Shown here: positions 1 to 8,448 of the stretch, one piece after another
How positions within the stretch are numbered: position 1 is the stretch's first letter
How the letters are laid out: the number at the start of each line of letters is the position of its first letter
NCBI GenBank assembly: GCA_019693395.1
Contig: JAAMXP010000113.1
Location: forward strand, 208-17,585
Direction of reading: 5' to 3'
Length of the DNA: 17,378 nt
From: Ettlia oleoabundans
Taxonomy: Eukaryota > Chlorophyta > Chlorophyceae > Chlamydomonadales
Notes under the pieces: generated by a model
Told to the model about the DNA's origin: nothing
The model's input: only the letters and a program-made list of their open reading frames with translations
Database searches by the model: none
Made by a program: the position numbers and the translations under genes

Positions 1-17
1 CCCCCCCCCCCCCCCCC
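1..17. other. C17 homopolymer at window edge
   Basis: The window begins with exactly 17 C residues. The same length of C tract follows the N gap at 5369-5371. Both lie at sequence discontinuities, so I read this as a contig-edge or sequencing artefact rather than biology. Confidence 0.6.
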
Positions 18-18
18 G

Positions 19-190
19 TCTGTGCCCTATCCCCTTATTCTTCTTCCCTCCTCTTCCCGCAGCTTTTGCTTCTGCGGCCAGACTTCAGCGCCACTCTTAT
101 GTGCCTTGATCCACTTTCTGTGCCTTATTCCCCTGCTTTCTTCCTTCCCCTGCGCCCTCCGCAGCTCCTTTGGCGACCCGGACTTCAAGG
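19..190 (+). repeat. Imperfect duplication of a 3' splice site and exon start
   Basis: A pyrimidine-rich block beginning tctgtgcc and ending in cgcag occurs twice, starting at 19 and at 117, with its AG ends at 62 and 164 (offset about 98-102 bp). The second copy is the acceptor of the first visible PP2C exon. The sequence after the first copy (gacttcag near 80-87) weakly resembles the exon start (gacttcaa near 180), so the duplication seems to include a decayed copy of the exon edge. Confidence 0.55.
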
Positions 191-1016
191 AACCGCTGCA
201 CCTGGTCACGGCCACACCCGACGTCATACGGGAGCGCCTGCTGCCCGGGGACGATTTTGTCATACTGGCGTCTGACGGACTGGTGAGCGGCGAGGGTTAG
301 TGGGTAAAGGGGCCTGTGCATCCCAGCCCGGTGACAACTTTGTGGTGCCAGTTCGGATGGCCGCCTGGTAGATAGCATTGCTGGTTGGGGGTGATCTTGC
401 TGATTGGGAGTGGTATTGCTGGTTGGGGGTGGTATTGCTGTTTTGACAAGCTGCACAGCTGGGCTGGTGATTGGGCGTGCAGAAGATGAAGGCCAAGGTA
501 GTGCATGGCAGCGTTTGCATTGTCCCGCGATGCAGCGGACTGTGGACGTTTTTTGGAAGCCAGTGCAGTACTCCACATCGTAATGCCTCTATTAGTCGGC
601 TTTGATTGAGATCCCGCCCCTCAACCTGGTCTGCGAGCACGGCATGAGCAGCCGCTGCTGCTGGCTGCACTTCACCTGAGTGACGGCGGTGGATTGAGCC
701 CTGTTTCATACTTCTGACTCGGCCACCTGCCCGACATTTCCTGCTGCAGTGGGACGTTCTGTCAGACTCTGAGGCCTGCTCCGTGGTGCGGCGGCACCTG
801 CAGCAGGCAGGGGCGCCACGCCAGATCACGCCACCGCAGCTGCTGCCCGGCGCCGCCGCCTTTGGTGCCGGCAGCGTTGCCGACCAGCTGCGCCGCCCGC
901 CGGTGCTGACCGCGGCGCTGGCCACGGCGGCGGCAGAGCGGTTGGTGCAGGAGTCCTTGGATAGAGGCACCATGGATAATGTCACGGCTGTGGTGGGACT
1001 CTTGCAATGGGATTGA
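165..1016 (+). CDS. PP2C-type (PPM family) protein phosphatase, C-terminal part
   Basis: This is the 3' end of a metal-dependent Ser/Thr protein phosphatase gene, cut off by the window start. Exons are 165-282 and 750-1016 (stop TGA), joined in phase 0 across an intron with donor gtgagc and acceptor ctgcag. Exon 165 begins with the last base of a split codon. Visible PP2C motifs in order are SFGDPDFKEP, the ATPDV segment, DDFVILASDGL joined to WDVLSDSEA across the intron, and RGTMDNVTAVV near the end. The Asp of ASDG and the Asp of MDN are the usual metal-coordinating residues of motifs 8 and 11. About 127 residues are present, so roughly half or more of the catalytic domain lies upstream. 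An Ala/Pro/Gln-rich insertion separates WDVLSD from the last motif. No substrate can be inferred. The family call is firm; the subfamily is not assignable. Confidence 0.92.
377..443 (+). repeat. Short tandem repeat in the PP2C intron
   Basis: About three imperfect 18-20 bp units of the form attgctggttgggggtg, with substitutions, lie within the 283-749 intron. No coding signal is seen here. Confidence 0.7.
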
Positions 1017-1417
1017 ACAGCTCAGCAGTGGGTCGCTGGCTAGCAATTTTCCGCCAGGGTGGGTGTGATCCTCGCTGCCTCTCTCCTTGCATCATGGCAC
1101 GACTCCGCGCTTGTTTTTTTACAGCCAGTTGCCCACATTCGGTTGTCGTACACGCTAATACCTCGGCAGCTGCTGTCCGTGCGTTGTATCTACTGAACTG
1201 AGTAATTCTTCTATTCTTCTCATAAGAGGAAGGGCCGCCCGCCACGTGGCACCGACACCCGACATGCTGCGCTTGCTGTGGACAAGCGGCGTGTGCCCCA
1301 TGTACCTGTGTAACGGATATGCTTATCACTGGTTTGTACCAGCCCAATTATCTCCGGCAGAAATATAACCAGTGGATTGAGTCAAGTGCTACGCGGAGGG
1401 ATCTGCGGGAGCTGACG
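1017..1417. other. Intergenic region between PP2C and protease genes
   Basis: The region holds the PP2C 3' untranslated sequence, a candidate polyadenylation motif at 1309-1313, and then the probable promoter and 5' leader of the protease gene. An ATG at 1319 opens the same frame as the protease start, but using it would add 33 polar residues before the signal peptide. I see no other gene and no clear TATA box. Confidence 0.5.
1309..1313 (+). terminator. Candidate polyadenylation signal TGTAA
   Basis: A TGTAA pentamer, the common nuclear polyadenylation signal of green algae, lies about 290 bp after the PP2C stop codon and before the protease start. The motif is short and could occur by chance. 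Confidence 0.45.
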
Positions 1418-4400
1418 ATGGAGCTGGGCCCGGTCCGCCCGCTCGCGCCGCTACCGCTGCATCGGAAGCGTTCATGGCTGCTGCTCACCATCCTCGCGGT
1501 ATGGGCAATCACAATCGCCCCAGCCGATGCCGCCAGGTGCTGCTGTCTGCCACCGGTGACTCACTGTACAACTGGCTGCCCACACCTCACTACTGAGTAT
1601 TGTTTACTATTCATAATAATAACAGCAAGTGCACTGTGGATAAGCTGCTGTTGATGGGGTTCATTGCCGACTAGCTAGGATATGAGCCCAGGTTTGCAGT
1701 GCCGTACTCCGCCATTGTCAGCCGGTCAGTCGGCCGGCACTAGCTGATCGGGGAAGTTTTGGTTGGCATGCATGCAGGGATCTGAGTAGAGATGATATGG
1801 TCCAAGCAGCCATCGTAAACGGCCGAAGCGCACGCAGAGGAAGGTGTGTGCACGAGCACAAAAGCAGGCCACCGACGCAGCAGTGCTCTGTCACTCGGCC
1901 AGCATTCGGGACAGATGGCGGCAGGTGCAAACAACACTAGATGCCGGCAGCATCAGCAAGGGCCGCAGCAGCAGACAGCTGCCGCAACAGCAGGATTGGA
2001 CAACAGCAGGCTGCGGCAACAGACAGCGGTGGTTTAGCCGCCTCCCCTGGCATGTGCCTGCAGGTACCCTTATGCCGCTTCGCTCCGGCAGAAGAGCAAA
2101 GGCTCCAAGTACTTCCTACACTTTTGCGGCGGTGAGGCGCTTGATTATTGCACCAAATAATGCAACACCGCTACTTTAAGAGAGCGTGGCGCCAACTGCA
2201 TCCCCCTTTGCTGTTGGTGCTTCCCACCTTCAGCCGAACAGCCATGCGTATGTTTGCTGTATCGACTGCTACCTCTTTCATTGCCTCTCATCCCTTGACC
2301 TTCAGGCTCGCTAGTTCACAAGCGCTTCATCCTCACAGCGGCTCATGTGAGTGCTGCTGCCCCTCTTGTGGCCATGTAACCATACCAGCGCAGCCTATAG
2401 TGCCTTTCATAGGGTTTCTTGTTGCAGCCGCAGACCTGTGCCGGCCCTGGTCTTAAGGTTGCCTGCTGCAGTGGCAAACCTGCCACACGTCAACTGTTCT
2501 TGTGCTCGCCTTGCTGCTCTGCCACTCCTTGCATTCTGCTCCCTTCAAGTTATGCTGTGCAGTGCTTCTTTGATGACAACGGGCGGCTTGCTGGAAAGAG
2601 CTTCTTCAGGCCCTTGGTGCGCAGGCATTTACAGCCCACCCCTGCCGCAGGGTTTAGAGCTGGCTTGCAGGCAGGCCCATGCAGGCATCATCATCATCAT
2701 GCAACCCTGGCGGAATCCCATGATTCGGAAGTGGACTTGGAATGAGCCACCTTGGCCCAGCCTTGCTTTGATATGCCCCCTCGCTAAAACAACCACATCA
2801 ACAAAAACAGGCTGCCTGAGCATCAGACCAGCTACGGTGGTGCTGCAGGTTCGCATAGGCGGCTATGCCAAGTATGGAGACGACAGGGGCCACCAGGCTC
2901 GACGTGGCATTGCAGTTCGTATCCACCCAGGCTATAACCCTGTCACAGATGAGAACGACATAGCAGTGGTCCTGCTGGACCGCCCCTCTACAAAGACTCC
3001 CATCAGGCTGCCGCCGGCCAGTCGCCCGCTAGCGGCTCGTTTTGGGGCGATGCTGACGGCCATCGGGTGGGGCTTTATGGCCGATGGCGGGCCCTCTGCC
3101 AGAGTGCTGCAAGAGGTGAGGCTGCTGGCTTGATCACGTGTAAATGATAGGTTCTTTGTGAACTGCTCTTTTGCTCCCTCAAGTTGGGATGCACAGGTTG
3201 TGACGGCAACTATACTGAGGCCTCAATTGCTGCGGCTGTCATTTTCATACGACTGCTGCAGCTGCTTGTTTCCTCCGCTGCCGTCCTGTGACCATGTCGG
3301 TCGTCAGGCTGCTGTGTGCTTGTTTCTGCTGCCGTGCCTGATGCAGATGCAGCTGAGGTTGCTGCTGCTGCTGCCTGCTGCTGCTGCTGCTGCTGCTGCT
3401 GTCCGGTGCTGCTGTTTGCTAAAGGTGCAGCTAAGATTGGCGCCGCTGCTGCTGCTGTGTCCGTCTGTGTGCAGGTGCAGCTGAAGTTGCGGAGCTTCAG
3501 GGAGTGCAGGAGCTACATGCCCCGGGAGCGCTGGGGGATCAACTCGATGATATGCGCAGGCAGGTGTTGTGTGTATGGTGTTTGCGGCATGGTTCATGTT
3601 GTGCTGCTGCTGGTGGTGGAGCCCTCCTGTCGGGGTACCCTGCTACTTGCATCCACGCTGTCTAGCACCCACGCCTGGAGGCTACTGCTGCTGGCCCGAC
3701 AACACGGCACTAGCTGGCTGTTGGCCCACTGGGACCTGGAAGCCGCTAGCATTGGGGCCCAGCACTTGCAGCACCAAACCGATGATATAAGCATGCATAT
3801 GATTCATGTCATGATGATTGTTATCAAACTTGTGGTGAAGGTTTTAGGGTGTTTCCTGTGCTGATGTTGGTGCACCCTGTTGCACTCACCCAGCAGCAAC
3901 CGGCGTATGGGGGATGGCCCCTTTTGACTGCGTGCCTTGGGGCTTCCTCTCCACACTGGTGCCTGTTTCAGCTTGCGTAATTACCAGTGCTGGGTGGGCT
4001 GTGGAGTTGTGACTGCACGACAGGTAGACGAACAGGCATGCATGCAGGTAGGCAGGCAAGCTGGTTTCTTTCTCACTTGCAGCTACTTATTTGGCGTGAC
4101 ACTTTTGACGAGGTCTGGTGCGCAATTGCAGCCCCGGTTTCAAACAACTGGTATGCAGGGGAGCCATGGACGGGCAAGGACACATGCACTGGCGACTCTG
4201 GCTCCCCTCTGCTGAGGAAGACCAAGAACAGAGGGAAGAAGAGCTGGGACGTGCAGGCAAGGGATCGCCTCTCCACTTATGTTGTGTTCTCAGCACTTTG
4301 ACAAGTACCTCTTCTGCGCTAGTTCTAGGGTTAAGTAGTCTACCCCAATTGGTCGCCTTCGTGGGATAAACTACTCAACCCTAGTAGTTGTTTATCCCAA

Positions 4401-4784
4401 CTACTAGGATAAACAACTACTAGCGTTATTTAGTTTCGCGCGCAGCACCTTTCCATGTATTTCTTCTGGGCCAGTGTTTCTCCCCCCTGGCAGTCTGCTT
4501 CCAAGGAGTGAAGAACCAGTCAGTGCCAAGGTTTGCCTGCCACGATGCTGGCAGTCTGCTCCCAAGGAGTGATTGCTCTCACTCAGTGCCGGGGCTTGTG
4601 CACGAACAACCTGGCCTCTCCACCCACCGTGCTGCAGGTCGGCATCGTGTCTTGGGGTTACCGCTGTGCTGGCAACAAGCCAGCTGTATACACAAACGTC
4701 GCCCGGCTGAAGCCTTGGATCAAATCCAGCATGCGTGCGATGCGCAAGCAAGAGCGACAGCGGCGGATGCGCGCCAAGGGCTAA
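1418..4784 (+). CDS. Secreted trypsin-like serine protease (S1A, chymotrypsin fold)
   Basis: Proposed exons are 1418-1536, 1790-1843, 2064-2131, 2306-2346, 2563-2616, 2849-3115, 3475-3559, 4159-4256 and 4638-4784; all phases match, giving 310 aa. The ATG at 1418 has A at -3 and G at +4 and leads to a basic stretch (RKR), a hydrophobic core and ADA, as in a secretory signal peptide. The mature protein starts IVNG (residue 48). The catalytic triad is His94 (LTAAH, at an exon end), Asp149 (ENDIAVV) and Ser243 (GDSGSP). Cys pairs 79/95, 212/228 and 239/272 correspond to the three core disulfides of trypsins. Asp237 sits at the S1 pocket position 189, predicting cleavage after Arg/Lys. Oddities: the residue before IVNG is Ala rather than Arg/Lys; position 226 is Ala (PAVYT); the C-terminus is a highly basic tail. 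Introns 7 and 8 appear to use GC donors (gcaggt, gcaagg). The least certain junction is the exon 2 acceptor (1790, or 1787). Confidence 0.9.
3362..3401 (+). repeat. CTG trinucleotide microsatellite in protease intron 6
   Basis: (CTG)4 at 3362-3373 and (CTG)9 at 3375-3401, with one base between them. They lie in the intron 3116-3474. Long Cys or Leu runs read across this stretch are translations of the repeat, not protein. Confidence 0.9.
4325..4423. repeat. Nested foldback element in protease intron 8
   Basis: Two inverted repeats lie end to end. The first pairs 4325-4347 with 4362-4384 (23 bp, 3 mismatches, 14-nt loop). The second pairs 4381-4397 (ctagtagttgtttatcc) perfectly with 4407-4423 across a 9-nt spacer. 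The segment is AT-richer than its surroundings. It encodes no protein; it could be a small MITE-like or snapback insertion. Confidence 0.75.
4487..4572 (+). repeat. 61-bp-spaced direct repeat in protease intron 8
   Basis: The 25-nt block beginning ctggcagtctgct occurs at 4487-4511 and 4548-4572 with a single mismatch, and cagtgcc follows in both copies. This is a local tandem duplication of intron sequence. Confidence 0.85.
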
Positions 4785-4988
4785 GCTATGGAAAGAAGAA
4801 TATGCCGGTGGGCTTGGGTTGAGGAGGCCTGCTTAGGATCGACCCTACAGGTCCTGACTTATCGGGGGTGCCCCTTGCTGGCTATTATGGTTGAGATCGA
4901 GCTAAGCCAGCCTAGCTACCAGCCTGCTCTTGCTCATTAAGCTGGTGCAGCATTGGCCAACCACATACCCTCGGGTTCGTTTTATTAT

Positions 4989-5069
4989 AATATGCCGCAC
5001 CTCGGAATGTGAGCGCTATTTTTTCGTTTCAGTAGAATATGCTGCACCTCGGAATGTGAGGGCTATTTT
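4989..5069 (+). repeat. 47-bp tandem duplication
   Basis: A 34-nt block containing gcacctcggaatgtgag starts at 4989 and again at 5036. The two copies differ at two positions. It lies downstream of the protease gene and has no coding content. Confidence 0.85.
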
Positions 5070-5363
5070 AGCATGGGAATGCGCGCATGCCATGGTGCTC
5101 TTATTGTTGATCAATCAAATCTTTCCACCTGCACATAACCTCAGATTTGTTTATCTCTTTTATTTATCTCTTTTGCACAGCCCCAGGTGATTTGTGCTAT
5201 TCGGTAATTCGTTATGCAACAACGTGTCATCTGTGCAAATTAGGCATGGAAATTGGCAAAGGCGACGGCATGCCCACGCATCAAGCAACATTGCGAGGAG
5301 GACAGGGGGCTCGGGGGCTTCCATCTTGTTGTACAACAGCAGCAGCAGGAGGCTGGAGCAGGA

Positions 5364-5388
5364 CCCCCNNNCCCCCCCCCCCCCCCCC
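5364..5388. other. Assembly gap (NNN) with flanking C tracts
   Basis: Five C, three N (5369-5371), then seventeen C. The N symbols mark unresolved sequence, so the true length here is unknown. Reading frames crossing it should not be trusted. Confidence 0.95.
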
Positions 5389-5461
5389 ATATGGTTTGCG
5401 GTACCATCGCAAGCAAGGCTGCGTCATGCGGCCAAAACCCTGCAAGCACTTCAGCCCCTCA

Positions 5462-7724
5462 TCACAGCTTATCGTAGCCCATCTCTTGGATGATCTGGAT
5501 GTGAGTGCTGCCTGTCAGTGACTTCAACTGGCGGTCTTTCAGCTGCTCCTCTTCCTTTCCATTGTCGTCGTCGGCGGCAGCATCGGCGGCTGCCTCTTCG
5601 TATTCCACCAGCATCTGGTACAAGAGGTAGAGGGTGGAGGCCGCTGCGAGGCAGACCAGCGCCGTACCTGCAAGTGAGTGACATGGTTAGGTCAGGTCTG
5701 GGTGTCATTGCTGTCCTAATTTAGTACAGGAGGTCAATCGTGCTCGGGCCAGGCATGACAACCTACAAGTTACATGTGTCTGTGCGCCAAAAATTCAATG
5801 CACGGGTCTCCTCGAGTCGCATTTTCCTGTTTTCCACCGTTGTGTGATAAACCGGTACCCATGCAACACACGTGGCTCACCACTGATGCTCAAGTAGCAG
5901 TCCTGCTGCAAAACCTCATTCACCATTGCGGCGCCATCACCTCTGGCAGCTGCAAAGGATTGTGGGGCTGAATTCCCACAGTTCAGGACGCAAGCCACGG
6001 CAGGCTGCATGTAGCTGCCTTGATGCTCAACAGGAGAACTGCACAACCCGATGTCAGCCTGGCATCGTATCTCGCATACCCAAGGGCAGGCAGGCAGCAC
6101 ACAGGGGCTGATGTTGCTTTGTTCCTTAGAATGCCCGGCTTTCCAGCTTCTCTGTGCAGGCAAGCAGGCAGGCAGGCTGCCAGTTGGGTGCAGGGCCAGA
6201 ATAGCAGCAGCTGCCCATGTGCTGTGCAGGCAGGCGGGCAGGCACACAGGCTACCAGGCGGGTGTGCAGGCCCTGATAGCGGCAGATGCTGACCTGGCGT
6301 CAGCACTAGGCGGCGCTTGGTTGTCCAGCCCACACGGATGTCAAACACTCCCGGCTCGCTGCTGCTGGGGACCACAGTGCGGCTGCACCAGCAGATGAGA
6401 GGAACTGGGGGTTGTTTAAGTTGCACAAGGGGGGTCAGCCTAAGTGAGGACAGTGATGACAATGCTAGGTGCCACAGCTGTGGCTACTAGGCCTCTCAAC
6501 TGTACTGCTGCGGCATGGGCACGAGGGGTTGCAGGAAGCTAGCATGCAACCAAGTGGTTGGGCGCCAAAATGTGAGGTCTGAATCCAGGGTTCCCTGAAT
6601 AACTGTGATGCTGGTAATCAGCAGCTGAGAGATTGAACTCAGACAATTTACATGACTGTGGTGCTGGTTTGTTAGGACTGCGAGTCTCAGCCAAACTAAC
6701 AAGCCCCTTTGCACCCCTCTTGCAAATTTCAAGTTCAAACCTTGCATGGTAGCCAGCAAGAGGCGGCCCCTTCGGGCCGTTCCTCTGCTGGCTTCCTCAA
6801 CCCACGCCCAAGGGCGTATTCTTTCTTTCTTTCACCCCTCTTGCATGTGTTGTGTATGGTGCTTAGCCCAATGATCCCTAGCCGCTTCACCACTGCTGGG
6901 CCAGTGGCAATCAGCGTGCTCCATACTGGTGCGACAGACAAACAGGGGTATGCAGGGCAGCCCTGCTGCCTCACACCAGTGGGTCTGTGTCGCAAGTATG
7001 TGTCGCAAGTTCCGAAGCGGTTAAGCAGACTGCACACACAGAAAGCAAAGCAACCACCACATGAGGTGCTCACTCACCTGCTTGAGAAGCCAAAGACGGT
7101 GTCGTTGCGAGTGTAGAACAGCTCAGCCAGCCAGCCACCAGGCAGATCCGCCGTGAGGGCGGGCACAGTACTGGCGGGGGGGAGCTCCACACCGCTGCTG
7201 CTTGCGGTACCATAGGCCCCCCCCGAGGCTTCTTCTGCCATGATCTGCTGGGCATCAGAGACGAGCTCTTGAAGCTCGCTGGCAGAGGCGGCGCCAGAGC
7301 CAGAGCTGCCGGACAGCGGCAGCTGCTGCTCTCCCTGTGCTTGTGATTGAGTAGCGGCCCCTTCAGGAGCCTCGCTGGGTGCCAATTGCTGCAAGAAGAC
7401 ATCGTGGAAGGACGTGCCCTCGTTGCCCGCCCCGCTGTGCTCCAGCATCAGCCAGTTAGGGGCAGCTGCCTCAGCTGGAGGGGCCAGGGGAACCATGGGA
7501 GGGGCCGCATAAGGCTGGGGCGCTTGGGCTGGCGGGGCGGGCTCCGGGCTTACAGCAGGCCACAGGAACAAGTCGTCAGGTTGTTCATATGCTGCATCCC
7601 AGGCGTTGTGCTGAGCAGCCGGCGCGTGGCTCCAGGGGTGACCCTCAGCGGCGGCAGCTGCGAGGGCGGGTGCTCCAAGCGCAAGCGCCGCCGCTAATGA
7701 GAATGTGAGCAATATTGCACACAT
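5462..7724 (-). CDS. Unrecognised type I single-pass membrane protein with acidic cytosolic tail
   Basis: Exons in transcript order are 7724-7078, 6382-6294, 5949-5881 and 5667-5462 (stop TGA). Donors are gtgagt, gtcagc and gtgagc; acceptors all end gcag. Phases 2, 1, 1 match and the sum is 1,011 nt (336 aa). The start chosen is the ATG encoding MCAILLTF; upstream in-frame codons are not ATG. Residues 1 to about 23 form a signal peptide (hydrophobic, ending ALA). Residues 30-195 are Ala/Pro/Gln/Ser/Glu-rich and low in complexity. The more conserved-looking part follows: WLAELFYTRNDTVFGF (198-213, with an NDT glycosylation sequon), GVFDIRVGWTTKRRLVL (227-243) and MVNEVLQQDCYLSI (254-267). A transmembrane helix spans about 270-289 (TALVCLAAASTLYLLYQMLV). 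The tail is acidic (EYEEAAAD, DDDNGKEEE) and ends YDKL. I do not recognise a family. The predicted topology is N-terminus outside or lumenal, C-terminus cytosolic. Exons 2 and 3 are short and rest on phase agreement. Confidence 0.75.
6085..6270. repeat. GCAG-type tetranucleotide repeat cluster
   Basis: Blocks of caggcagg with interruptions occur at 6085-6097, 6157-6178 and 6226-6250, within intron 2 (6293-5950) of the membrane-protein gene. The two larger blocks share their left flank (ctgtgcaggca), suggesting duplication about 70 bp apart. Confidence 0.7.
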
Positions 7725-8448
7725 GGCAGGGCCCGCGGTGACAATTTCTGACACAGGCCAGGCAACCTGTTTGGACTGGCCAGGAGCCGAGAGCAAGCGT
7801 GTGGGGTCGGCCCTGGGTTGCGTGGTGTCTGACTAAGTGGCTGGCCGACAGTGGTCCTCTGACAGCACAGCTATGTGAAGGGGAGCTCCATGAGCAGCAA
7901 ACCATCCAGCTCCCTGGGCATTACGGGTTCGTTTCTTGGACGACCCAAAGGTTGGAAAGGATGGCCCTGGATTCCCTGCAGCTCATGCACAATGCAGGTT
8001 TCTGTCTAGTTTTGGGATTGATAATCAATGCGGTGTTTTGTTCCATATACAGCCCCATGTGCGCTGCTTCGCTGTGCATGCAGATGGCTAGCTTTTAACA
8101 GATAGATAGCGAAAAGGTTGTCTGCACTGCTCAAAAACTGTCAAGAATGTTGTGCTCAAAACTCCCACACCTCAATGGGCACAAATGCTGTCCACCGTTG
8201 CACCTTCCAATTTGCAGCAGACTCACACGTGGCATGGAACCAAACCAGCCACTGCATGGGGCAGTTTCTCCTCTTACACTGATTGTAACGAGGTTACAGT
8301 ATTACTGGAAGGCTGCCTGTCGCGTGCGCTCTTGAACCGGCCGGATCCCAAACCGCCCGCGCCTTGATTTGAGCCTCGGCGAAGCGGCGCGCCACCATCG
8401 ACACCACTGCAAACCTTTGTTTCCACCACACACAGCGCGCGGAGCGCC
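7725..8448. promoter_or_regulatory. Shared divergent 5' region
   Basis: These 724 bp separate the start codons of the minus-strand membrane-protein gene and the plus-strand ABC ATPase gene, so they must hold both leaders and promoters. I see no strong TATA box. A short gatagatag run lies near 8101. ORFs across this region lack an ATG or resemble nothing and are treated as chance. Whether regulation is shared is inference from geometry only. Confidence 0.5.

Larger units (their letters stand above)
4785..5461. other. Convergent intergenic region
   Basis: Sequence between the protease stop and the stop of the minus-strand membrane-protein gene. It contains both 3' untranslated regions, a 47-bp tandem duplication (4989-5069), a T-rich stretch near 5147-5175, and an N gap with C tracts (5364-5388). 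I found no TGTAA on either strand close to the two stops and no convincing ORF. Confidence 0.6.

Noticed and set aside
1319..1654. Stand-alone 111-codon ORF with a hydrophobic segment
   Set aside because: Its 1418-1536 part is best explained as the signal-peptide exon of the trypsin-like protease; the remainder is upstream leader and intron 1.
2419..2745. ORF with a poly-His run
   Set aside because: Only 2563-2616 (start CFFDDNGR) is exon; the His run translates a cat microsatellite in the following intron.
3316..3864. 182-codon ORF with poly-Cys run
   Set aside because: It reads through the CTG microsatellite in protease intron 6, overlaps true exon 7 in another frame, and has no family resemblance.
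4325..4384. Telomere-like sequence (cccta / taggg) in intron 8
   Set aside because: Only single units are present, not a tandem array; they are explained as arms of the inverted repeat.
5983..6462. Minus-strand 159-codon ORF as a separate gene
   Set aside because: Only 6294-6382 fits an exon with splice sites in phase with neighbours; the rest contains GCAG repeats and Cys/Pro-rich chance translation.
6540..6600. Possible tRNA-like segment (gaatccagggttccc)
   Set aside because: I could not build a cloverleaf with A and B boxes at correct spacing.
7799..8098. Plus-strand ORF in the divergent intergenic region
   Set aside because: It starts at GTG, lacks motifs, and occupies the 5' region between two genes.
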